Assembly: GCA_964035795.1 (NCBI GenBank)
Contig: OZ038320.1
Location: 16,944,589 to 17,008,588, forward strand
Direction: 5' to 3'
DNA length: 64,000 bases
Source of the DNA: Pterobdella sp. o SKG-2022
Lineage: Eukaryota; Annelida; Clitellata; Hirudinida; Piscicolidae
Made by a program: the position numbers and the translations under genes. Shown piece after piece: positions 37,019-48,066 of this stretch (positions within the stretch are counted from its first letter, which is position 1; every line of letters starts with the position of its first letter). The notes under the pieces are model-generated. The model was not told the DNA's origin and did no database searches. It worked only from the letters and a program-made list of their open reading frames with translations.

Positions 37019-38525
37019 TCTTTAAGTTTATTGTCAATGAAATTCACTGCAAGTAAACCTCTTTTTATAAACACTAAATCTTAACCCTTCACTTTTTTCG
37101 AGATTCCACAAATAAAATTTCAATGATTATTATTTTAATTCCATGAAATTTTTGGATAAAAGATGAATGAAAGTTTGTGTAGGCTTTTTATAAAAAGCCT
37201 TAAAATATTGCCAATAAGGTTTGATAGTCAATCAACACGTACTTTAAAGCAATATTTATACTTATTCTTAAATCAATTTTCTTTAAAAAAACTTTAATCA
37301 TTTTATATAAAAGTTTTTATAAAGTTTCAATACTTTTGACAATTTAGATCTGCTCAATTTGATGCTTTTTTGGTAAAATTAATCGCAGATTCGATAAGCA
37401 ATCGCAAAGACTTGGAAATTTGGTTCTGGGCATGACGTTAAAAGGCATCTGTCTTAGGCCTGAGATTAAAAGAAACTTGGCGTCCTAATGTTAAATCTTG
37501 TTAGCTGGTGGAGCTGCTACCCTTTCAGGGTAAAATTCTAAACAACCACTCACTGTTTTCCAGTAATTCTTTTTGGTAACTAAATTTATTTAGTCCAGAT
37601 AATTTTTTTGGAAGACGCCAAATTGACTGTTAGTCTAGATTCCTATGTCAAGTTCTTTTTATGAAAAGAAACATTCTAGGACCAACACTAACAACCTGGT
37701 GATGGAGATAGGGTACGTTCTTAACCTACACGGCGGAACATGGGATAAAAAAAACTTGGTTAGTAATTGAGGGCCCTTGTACTTGTTATCAACGTTTGCT
37801 TAAAAGATAAAAGTGTACGTTTTTCTCGAGTTTTTTTAAAACTTTTAAAAATAATATTGGTATTCGTGAAGTTCAAAAATGAGAAGTAGATAAATTGATA
37901 AAAAGAATCTTAAATTGAGTATAACATCAGTTAACCACACAGGTTTGCACTTAGTTGTCTTTACTCAAAGCAGCACTCAATGAAGTTGTTGTTTGATGAT
38001 GTTGCAGTTTGACTCAACACTGTAGGACTTCAAACGAAAAAAAAAGTGAACGATTTTTAAAAACGGCTTAAAACAATGACTTGAAAGGTTTTTAAAAACC
38101 TCTGCATTAGACCCATACTATAAATAGACTAAAGAATTCAAAAAACTTATCTTCGGTGAAGTTTAGCTAAAATAACTGAATCCAAAGCAACAACATTTTT
38201 AACAAACTCATTATTTCAAAATTTATTCAAAACGACATATGATATGTTAAGTTAAAAAAGCTACACGTTTCATGACTGACCAATTTTTAACTTAGCTTAA
38301 CTTTTTGAACGCTTTAAAATTAACATTATTCACGATGAATCAGTGTGTGCCGCAAGTTTTAATTTTAAAAAGCGAAAATTGAGTTTTTAGTCTTAAAAGA
38401 TAATTTTTTCATAGTATTGAAAATTCAGTAGTTGTTCTGTACTGCGAAGTTTAGTCTTAATATACTATAAAAGCTAAAACATTTTAATTTGTGTATAGCT
38501 TTAAAAAATAAAGATAGTTTTAGAT
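37019..38525. other. Intergenic region upstream of the VWA gene and RASSF (divergent)
   Basis: The VWA gene on the minus strand and RASSF on the plus strand face away from each other, so both promoters should lie here. The only recognisable item is a dispersed repeat at 37428-37744. No promoter motif was assigned. Confidence 0.45.
37428..37744 (+). mobile_element. Dispersed GGGCATGAC...GGCGGAACATGG element, copy 1
   Basis: It begins GGGCATGACGTTAAAAGGCA, has GGAGCTGCTACCCTTTCAGG in the middle, and ends with AACATTCTAGGACCAACACT, GATAGGGTACGTTCTTAACC and TACACGGCGGAACATGGG. Three other copies with the same order of blocks occur at 46900-47195, 55355-55747 and 60755-61054. No terminal inverted repeat or poly-A was evident. 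Confidence 0.75.
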
Positions 38526-41500
38526 ATGTATTTCAATAAAAGCGGAAATGCAAATTTTGAAAAAAATGCACAAAATATCGATTTAGATGCAAATGAAAAA
38601 AAAAATAAAACGAATGAAAACAGCTTTTTAAGCAAATTCAAAGGAATGTTCCAAAATAATATGAGCCAATACAGGTATCTCATTAACAAATGGGTGAAAG
38701 GGGATGAAACAAAGATGCCACAGCATAAAAGATCCCTTAGTATGAGCACTGTACAGACCTACCAAAATGAGGAACCTTACTATAGATGCCACAATGGGGA
38801 ACATTCAAAACAAGTGTTTGCAAATGAATATTTGAATCAAGTGTCAATAGATGGTGGCCACTCATCTGAAGAGCCAAGTATGCAAGCACTGTGTGACAGG
38901 AAGATTAAACTGATCAGACAACTCATTGAACTTAGACAACTTACTGGATATTTATATGTTTGTGTGATTTTGCTATTAGCAATAACTATTAAAAAAGTTT
39001 ATTCAAGTGAAAATTATACTAATTTTATATAAGAAACATTCATATATGTATAACCAAAAAATCAGTACTCAGATACTAATTCATAGCAAGTATGCATTAA
39101 ATTGATTTGGTCAATTGTACAGAGGAGCAGATCAATTCAGGGACATGTATTGACAGCAGTGACAATGACAACACCCACCTGGTGTGACCATTGTGGTTTG
39201 AGTGTGGGTGACCAGTCATGTCTGCAATGTTCATGTTGGTTGTTGCAATGTTTAATTATTCCATATTTCATTTTGTTTATGTATATATTTTATCTGTATT
39301 TCACACTTCAATTTTTAGTTTTGTATTACTTGTTTAAAGTAGGGAATTGTGCTATGTGAAATGAAGCAAGTAAATGTTTCTTTTAAACTTCTAAATGCTT
39401 CAATAAATCTCATAAAAATTCATGAAATTCAATGTCTCTAGTTTTAAGCAGCTCTTAAATAGCAGAGGGTCTGAAGATTGTCTTGGTGAATTTTTTAAAA
39501 TTTCATTCAACTTTTAAAAGATTTTTAGAATTTGGAGTCAGGTTTTGTGAAGAAATAGGGTTGAATGTATATTCTGCATTTAGAGAGTATGGTTGAAAAA
39601 TATAAGTTTATTTCTTTGGAGTTTTATTAGAAAGTTATAAAAATGCCAGTCTGGTAATAGAAATAAGGGCTGAATGGTGGTGAAAAAGTAAAAAATCAGC
39701 TACAAAAGTCGAAAAGCATTTAACAGTATGTTGTTATTGTGAACATGCAATATTGACAGAAAATAATTTTTTTAAATATATGTGAGACTTATCATGGCTT
39801 GAAAAGATGGTTGGTCAAATTCATTGAGGAAGACATTTTGAAAAGATTAGAAGAACAAATGCTTCAAAGGATGTGTGGTTTAGCTGGCTATCAGGGTGAA
39901 CAACGAGGAATTTAAAGACATTATCATTAAAAAAATAAATCCAGAAAGTTGAGGATATTTGGAGCACTTTTTAAAAAATGAATGAGTCAAGGTTAAAGAC
40001 TATAAAGAAAAGGAAAGTCAAAAATCTTTTAAAAAAACATGATGGAAATCTATTGTTATTGAGGTGTTAATAATATGGTAAAATGGTCGTGGAAAGATGT
40101 CAGTGACCTCATGAAAAATAGAAAGGTGTTGGCTAACAAAATAATTGTTTTGCCATTTTCTTCATCTATTTAAATTTTTACATTTAGTTGTATATTAACA
40201 CTAATTGAAAGCAAAAGTGTGCTCAAATAATTTGAAAAGTGAATCTTGAAGTTATTCATCTAAAAAATGATTTTTACTTTGTTATTTAAAGATTGATATT
40301 TTGAAATTTCAACAAATAAATAGTTTTAAGTAAAATTTTTTAAAAATGTTATGGGTCCAAATTAGCGCCTATAGTTAGGCTATATTTCTATTATATCCTG
40401 GATATCAGTAGATTTCGGTAGCATGTATGAATAGATCGATATTCTGGCCTTGTCATTTGCCAAAGCAAATGATTCTAGTTGAAAATGGTAAGCTGATTAA
40501 ATGGGTGAACGGCAGATTTTGAATTCAAATAATTTCGAGTCGGATGGTAGCTTGGCTGGCAGTTTATAAAAAAATTTTTCCTATCGAAACGGCTTATTTT
40601 GAAAGTTGCTATATACATCAATTAATTAATTTGGCAACTACTAGAAGGATTTCAAAAAAAATGTGATATGAATGAATATTTTTAGCTTCAAAATACACTT
40701 AAGAAAGTGAGGCCAAACCTAATGAAACAACAGAAACTGAGTGATAAATTTTTAATAAAAGGCATGTTTCGGTGGATGCACTGCATATGCTCATTTTTTA
40801 AAAACTTTCAATTTTCCGGACTTCCCAAATATTCGGACAATTTCAAATCCCGACTTTTGAAGATTTTCTGTGTTACCATCAATAATCAAGGCTGTCTAGA
40901 GTCAACTCCAGATACTGAGACATGTGCAGCATTATATTCTAATGTAGCTAATAAAATGTTAGCAAACTATATGTACTTATTAAAAGAAAACATTCACGAA
41001 TTAACTGAGAAAATATACAATTTTAACGTAAAAATATAGTTCTTTGAAATAATTTTTATTGAACATCCACTTTATAGTTTGCTCAATCACTTGCCACGCC
41101 AAGTGTTCCCCTTACTTGGCTTTCCAATGCACCTCTTCTGCCACACACAACAATGAACTTAATGGTTAGTGTTTTTATTGCTCTTGATCATTCCTCCTTA
41201 TCAGATTATTTTCAAATTCAGTTTTTTCAACCCCCAATGAAACATAAGCATATTTCAATTTCATCCTTCATCGGTATTTAATGCTTATTTTCCGATAGAA
41301 TCACATGACCTTCACGTGGCCCAAAGAACCAATAGCAGCATAGATCTCAGCTTCAACAAGTCTCACCAGCCAATAAAATCTCACCAAAAATCCAGCCACG
41401 TGAATTATAACATGAGTGAATATAATTTGAATAAAATTAACATCAACATAGATAACTATAAAATCAATAAACGCAATGAAGACAGTTCTAGAGGAAATGG

Positions 41501-44500
41501 TGGTAGTGTCAGTTATAATGTACATAATGGCAATCGATGCAGGCGCTCCTTGAGTGCTGGCCATCGGGAACTCACTATGTATAATGATGATTGCTATGAT
41601 GATTATAATGACGATGATGAGGACAGTGATTATGATGATTGGTATGTTAATAATGATGAAGATGAATATTATGATGAAGAAGGTGATGATGGTTATGATG
41701 TGAGAAATGATGAGTATTATGAAGATGATGATGATCATAAAAATAATGATGAGGATGATGATGAGAAAGAAGAGGAGGAAGAAGACGATATAGAAGATGA
41801 AAGTGATGATAATGATGAATATAACTATGATGAAGGGGATGATTATGAAGAGATGTCATCCTACGAACACAAAGCAAGGAGAAACAAGGATCCGCATGCT
41901 TACTCACGGGTTCGTTGGAAGCCTCCATTTGGTATTATAGTGCTTATCTCTCTGTGTATCTTGTTTTCTTCCATAATTTTTTGTGTAATGTAATTTAATT
42001 TAATGTAATGCAGTATTTATAAAGCACTTTTCCTCATAGATCAAAGCGCTTGCTACAAATTTAATGTAGCGTAAACACACTGTGGAACAGGTGCTAATAG
42101 TCGGCCCACGCGGGATCGAACCCTATATTTTAGATAATTAGTCTAACGCTCAACCATTGAGCTATATGGGCCGGTATTCAACAGTACGTCTATTTAATAA
42201 TATCGTTTGTGTGAGCGTAACATAATATGTATATAAATTCTTTTTAATCAAATTATTAATGACAGAAGGAAGTAAAAAAACGAGGTAGGTTCATTCCACA
42301 ACTACCACCACCTCCAACCCTATTTCCAATTCCTTCCCTCCATCAGCAATCACAAATCCACCACAATGGATGCTTCCGAAATAAAAATAACAACAATACT
42401 TACCAGTATCCTAACCAACATAGTGGGAGTACGAAGAGATTAAATTCTAATAATCACTTCCAGCACAACCCACATCGTAGTCGTCGTCTTGATCATGAGT
42501 CGAACATACAGATAAGTCATAATAGTATCCACATGCAACACCATCAACACGTGCATCACCACCATCATTATCATCACCACCGTTCAGCGGATTCAACTGC
42601 TCACAATGAAAACTCTTCTAATGCTGTTTTGAGTACTTGTAATGAGCTTATGAATAAGGAAGTTGATATTAATTCTATCAGTAGCAACTATATAAGAAAT
42701 ATAAGCACTAATAGTGATAGTGGAATTTTCAGTTATGATAGTTCAAGTCCAAAGATCAATATTGATGATAAAAAATCTGCAACGATTAAAAATGACATTG
42801 ATAATAATGATTTAATTAGGAGAAAAGTGAGCGATATCACTTCAAACGACACCAAAAGTATTAAGACTGCAATTATTTTTAGTAGTGATGATAATAATGT
42901 TAATAACAATAAAAAAAAGGAAAATATTCATAATAATGATGATAATAATAATAGTAATAATGATAACAATAGGAAATCAATATATGAACGTTTAAATTGG
43001 GAGTTTGAAGAAAAAGTAAAGAATTTCAATAATAATAACAAACTTGGTCTTGTTTTCAATCTGGTATGCTTTAAATTGTGATACCGTTTTGTATTTTATT
43101 TAGATTTTCTAGGGGTTACTTTTCATCATTGTTGTTTCATTTTTATCATGTTTATTTTTCAAGACATCAACATCGTTGGAAGGCTCTATAAGAGTTCATA
43201 TGAATCTTCTTCAACCAATCAAAATGCTTCTTTCAGCTCCTCCTATTCTTGCCGCTGACCAATCAAAAACTTCTAACGATACGAGCAATAAAAATGATAC
43301 TGACCCAATTAAATATGATTCTAAATCTGACGCTTCAGTTAGTGATTCATTTCTCACTTCTAAATCTGATAATACAGAAATAAAACGTCTTGACCAACAA
43401 AAAGAACATTCTACGAATAACGACCAAATAGAAGAAAGTATTTTCTCTAGTCCCACTCACAAGTGACCAATTCAGCTTTAATAAGTGATTAAATCTCACC
43501 ACAAGATACATACAAGTAAACTCATGCACAACAGATACCACAAGATATGCACTCAAAGGGAAGTGAGGTCGTTCAAACTGCCATCAGGCACTTCCAAGCT
43601 CATCTACATTAATGAGTATGCAACTTTCAACAGTACGCTTCAATATATATATTCATTAATTTTTTCAAATTTATTTCTATTTTTTGATCATTGTTTGATT
43701 ATTACTTAAAACTTATTCACAATCTTATCAGTGCTGTATTAATCATAATTACGATAAACAAACTTAACGATTGAAACCCATCAGCACCACAACGACAGAG
43801 CAAGTGATAGGCCTGCTTCTCAACAAGTTCTGCATCGTCAACAATCCCCGCCACTTCTCCCTCTACCAACAAACATCCATCCATGGAGGCGTTTGCAGTG
43901 AGTCGTATGGTTTTTCATAATTTTTTTTTAAATGAGAGAAATTTTTTGGATAAAAATATCAAATAGGTTCAGAAGTAAATGTTTAGTTAAAAGGTTAGGC
44001 TTAAGAGACATTGGCTGAAGCTAGTGATGTAAAATGGTTTGGTCATAAAATGTGAGAATGTATTATTAAATCAATTCATTTCAAAATAAATAATTTCAAA
44101 AAAAGGTAGGTCTGAAAGTTAAGTTAAAAAAAAATAGTTTTAGAAGTTATTAGTTGTTTTAAAATGAAAAGATGCTTCAGATAGGAGGAAATAAAATATT
44201 AGTATATGAATTGCAAAATATGTTTTAAAAATGGAGTGAATCTGGTCACCTTCACTATGTTGGAAGTAGAACTGGATTTAGAATCTTTGTATCTACTTAT
44301 TTTTTGTCATTTTTAGAGTGATTTATATTATTTAGCTAAAAATTGTTATTCATTTTGTGTGTTATAAGTTATATAAATGTTATTTATAATTAGTTATATT
44401 GATTTATATGTTACCAAATTATCAGCATTGAGAAAGCTACAAAACAATGAACTACCTTTATTACTCTGCTTACACTGGTTCCAACTAGGTATTATTCATA

Positions 44501-45623
44501 GTAATACATTTTAAATTTATAAGTTTTTTGAATTTTCTTTTTTGATGGCATTTTAAGTCATCATTTCCAATAAAAGATCTTTTCGTTAAAAACTTTTTTT
44601 ATTGGGAATAAATAAAAAAATAATCCATGTCAACAGTAGCAAATTTTTAATTTGAAAAAGGGGAGGAGCATCTTGATAACAACAAGCTTATCCTTCAGGA
44701 AAAAGACCCTGGAGGAATCGCCGTTAGTTATTATTTAGATACACTCTTCATTGTGTTTTATTTTCATTTGTTTCATTCAGTTGAGCGTGGTTATAGAAGT
44801 CAGTAATAAAAGATCGGTGCTTAGATCACCTATTTCAGATGCACCGTCTTATTTAACTGTTCAAGTGCAGTTTCCATGTTCGATTTTATAGGGATAATTC
44901 GTTATTATCGTGTTGCTGTTTAGTGTGGCCAGAGGTGTTGTGATGATTTTAAATTTGGATAGTTTTCAAATAAAATTTACTTTGGCCTACTGATTGTTTG
45001 AAAGTTATTAAAAGTTTAATGTATCAAAAAGATTAGCCGAGTGTTGCCTGTCACTCACAGCAGTATAATCTTATATCGATAACGATGGTGATTATGAACC
45101 TCACACAGTGGGAACATTTCCAGCTAACAGAACTTAACAACTTTCTAAAAATGCTCAACAAAGAGGAAGAAGAAAGAATGGATTTAACTAGAAATAAATA
45201 TAGGGTTGGTGATTTATTTTGTTTTTCCTATTTACACTTAAAATTCAAATTTGTATTCAAGTTTTGATCTAATATTCTGTTAATAATCACCAATGATTTA
45301 TAATTAGTTTTATAAAATTTATATATTTCTAGTACAATTTTGTGCCATAACGGTTGTGAACTTAGATAAATTATGAAAAATATTTGTTAAATATTTATTC
45401 TTATTTGTATTACTTTCTTTTTATTTTATGCTTTTTTTCCAAATATTTTTAATCATTCTAGTTCCCGTTATAATTATTTAAGGTGTTAAAGCTGCATATA
45501 AAGAGGCGCCAAAGAGAAATAACCAACCAAACAAACAGTTTCAATAACTTAACTGATGTTATGGATCGAACTTGTATTAAAATGGGTGGCAATGATGAAG
45601 ATATTGGTAACAAGACCAGTTGA
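38526..45623 (+). CDS. RASSF: RASSF1/5-type Ras-association domain protein
   Basis: Scaffold that binds Ras-type GTPases and Hippo (MST) kinases. Twelve exons join in phase: 38526-38957, 39123-39234, 41078-41164, 41299-41931, 42285-43063, 43164-43462, 43559-43615, 43785-43897, 44426-44488, 44661-44722, 45109-45204 and 45483-45623. A C1 zinc domain is spread over exons 2-3 (GHVLTAVTMTTPTWCDHCG ... CSFCSITCHAKC SPYLAFQC), with 11 rather than about 13 residues between the second and third Cys. WEFEEKVKNFNN then GSIRVHMNLLQPIK match RASSF before the RA domain. The RA domain reads FKLPSGTSKLIYIND, TTTTEQVIGLLLNKF, NNPRHFSLYQQTSIHGG, LRKLQNNELPLLLCL. The SARAH helix begins WEHFQLTELNNFLKMLNKEE. An insertion of about 470 residues (exons 4-5), very Asp/Asn/His-rich, separates C1 from RA. 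Exon 1 has no known domain. One intron holds a SINE. Confidence 0.9.
42012..42176 (-). mobile_element. tRNA-Ile-like SINE, body type B, minus strand
   Basis: The reverse complement gives head GGCCCATATAGCTCAATGGT, TGAGCGTTAGACTAATTATC, B box GGGTTCGATCCCGCG, then the body TTAGCACCTGTTCCACAGTG and GTAGCAAGCGCTTTGATC. It sits in the 353-base intron of RASSF between exons 4 and 5, opposite to transcription. Confidence 0.88.
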
Positions 45624-48066
45624 ATGACTGGCAGTAACATGTTTTGATTATGTGAAGAGTTATTTTTGATATTGTTTAATGCTGTTATATGTCGATATTA
45701 TTTAATGATATTATTAATATCATATCAATTTGTTTGATATTAAACGTTGCTTTACATTGGAATTGAGTTTCTTCGATTTGTGTTTAGGCATTAATATTGG
45801 AGTTCGAGGGTAATGAAACAAAATAGTTTGTCCGTTTGCCAATTTGTTTCAGTTTCAAACTTTTCATGTTTTACCCATCGTGTACAGAATCAAATTGATT
45901 CACTTTTAAACTTTTCATGTTTACCAATCAATATAAAAGTATTCAGAATGAAATAATATCATAAGATCAAGTCTGTATAAACAATTAGATCAATGATTTG
46001 TTTTTAGCTTTCTCTAGTCAGCTTGAGTGTTAAACTTTCATTAATATAGAATCTGCTGCATAGGAGTTTTCAATGTTACTCGATTCTTTATTAACTGTAA
46101 TTGTTGTCCCAGTTCACTATATTGTATAATATTCACTGATGAGTTTCACTTACAATTTTATTTCATTTTTGTTTGTTTTATCATGAGATTCTGTTTTTTC
46201 TTCTGCTATCTTTTTCTTCTAAGTCATTCTTGTTTTTCAAAACATTTTGATCGATTCAGTCAAATTCAATAAAATATCCAAATTTTTAGTTTCATTAAGT
46301 TTACTACCATAAAAATCTTAGACTAAATAAATGAATTAAAAGCTTTTTCAAACTTTGATTTAAAACAAAATTGTAAATTATGAAAGTTTTTTTGATGATT
46401 CAGAAAAAATCCAACGTGGAACCTGCAAGCAGGATTTTTATTTTTTTTTATATCTCACAATTTCACGTCTTTTTCTTTGTCGGAGAGACAAAAAACTGAA
46501 TAAATAGTGTATATGATGAAAAATAATGAACAACATTGTGTTTAATTTTACCATATTATTTGTAAGACAACACTGAGCATGTAACCAGTTAGTCGGAGTT
46601 GTTGAATGATTGAGTGAAGTAGTTGAAACTTTCAATTATTTCGTAGTGACTGTATTCTTTAAAAACGAATTTAAAGTTGCTTAGGATGGAATTGGGTTTC
46701 TTCTACAATGACACTAAAGCTTTCTAGGCAATAGATGGTCTTATTTGTCGATTTAAACTATAATTCATTCCACACCCTCAAAATAATCTTTTGGATAATA
46801 CTTTTCAGATTTTTTCAACATTCAACTCTAAAAATTTCTCATGTAGTTTTCTGCTTTAAATTTAATGTTTTGGATTGATTCATATTTATTTCATTACTTC
46901 CATGTTCCGCCGTGTAGGTTAGGAACGTACTCTATCTTCATCATCAAGCTGTTGGTCCTAGGATGTTTCTTTGCATATAAAGAATTTTTTAGGAACCTAG
47001 CCTGCTGAGAGCAGACTGATAAAACAGTCTGTGCGGAGTCCTCTGAAAAAATGATCTTGAAACAAGGTAAAGTTAATGAGCCCAAGAATTACTGGATAAA
47101 AGGGAAGGGTCGTTTAGATTTTTACCCTGAAAGGGTAGCAGCCTCACCAAATAGCGGGCCTAAGCACCAGGATGTAGGTGTCTTAATGTCATGCCGATGA
47201 CCAGACTGATTCATATGTTACAGCTTTTCGTCTATTCAAAAAATTCTCATGTGACATAGACTGAAAAAAGACTCGTTCGAAACAATATAAATGGCATACT
47301 TCATACCCAACGAAACATTCGTAAAAGTTAAGCAAAACTGACAACCTTGTATTTTTCCGAACGAAACGTTGGGCGCATCTTAGTTGTTACGAGATCGCAT
47401 CTATAACTTAAATCCATTTTCAAGTATACTTTAACTTTTTCGTTTATATAAGATTATACTGAATACATTTTCCATAACTGATGGAGCAGTCAGTTAAAAT
47501 CACAAGACAACTATACCTTTCACAAGTCAGTCATTCAATTTGAAAATTATCGGAAACTAGAACCAGCTCCTAGACAAATTTTCATGTCTTTTTTCATTAC
47601 AATTACTTGCCAAAACGAATACATCATAATCAGTTCATCAATAGCTGGATTTTGATGTCTAAGTTGAAAGATAAAATAACTGTAATTGCAGGCGCCAAGT
47701 TGATCGTAGCATTTGATTGAAAATGTAAATTATTCATACGAAAGGCTTCGGGTATTTAATAAGTATAGACAATAATTATTTTATTTAAAAAAATTTAAAA
47801 AAAAAATTTAAAACCTGAAAAAATGTGAAAAAAAAGTGAAAATTAAGGCACTCAAAGGATTAAATATCATAGTAACCTAACTGTGGTTAAAACTTATGAT
47901 ACAATCTTATTTCACGCTACATTTAACAACACTAAATAAACATAAAAGATACAAACACACGTATGACAAGAAGAACATGCATATATACAATTTGAGAAAT
48001 GTGAAGCATTATATGTGTTTTTATTGTTTGGCTTAAAAGTTGTGGCACATTGTTGCAACAAAAGAC
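45624..48066. other. Intergenic region between RASSF and HAUS6 (tail to tail)
   Basis: Both genes end into this interval. AATAAA at 46268-46273 may serve RASSF. TTTATT at 48020-48025 (AATAAA on the minus strand) lies 42 bases after the HAUS6 stop. A dispersed repeat copy is at 46900-47195. No gene was seen. Confidence 0.5.
46900..47195 (-). mobile_element. Dispersed GGGCATGAC...GGCGGAACATGG element, copy 2
   Basis: Read on the minus strand it has the same blocks as the other copies: GGCATGACATTAAGACACCT, GAGGCTGCTACCCTTTCAGG, CAGACTGTTTTATCAGTCTG, AACATCCTAGGACCAACAGC, and TACACGGCGGAACATGGA. It is the cleanest copy together with 60755-61054. Confidence 0.8.

Noticed and set aside
40707..41039. 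110-codon open frame in the RASSF intron between exons 2 and 3
   Set aside because: Skipping it is needed to complete the C1 domain pattern, and it shows no known motif. It could be an alternative exon but nothing supports that.
41301..41928. Ile-rich and His-rich open frames on the minus strand opposite RASSF exon 4
   Set aside because: Antisense shadows of GAT/AAT triplet repeats; the plus strand carries an exon in phase with RASSF.
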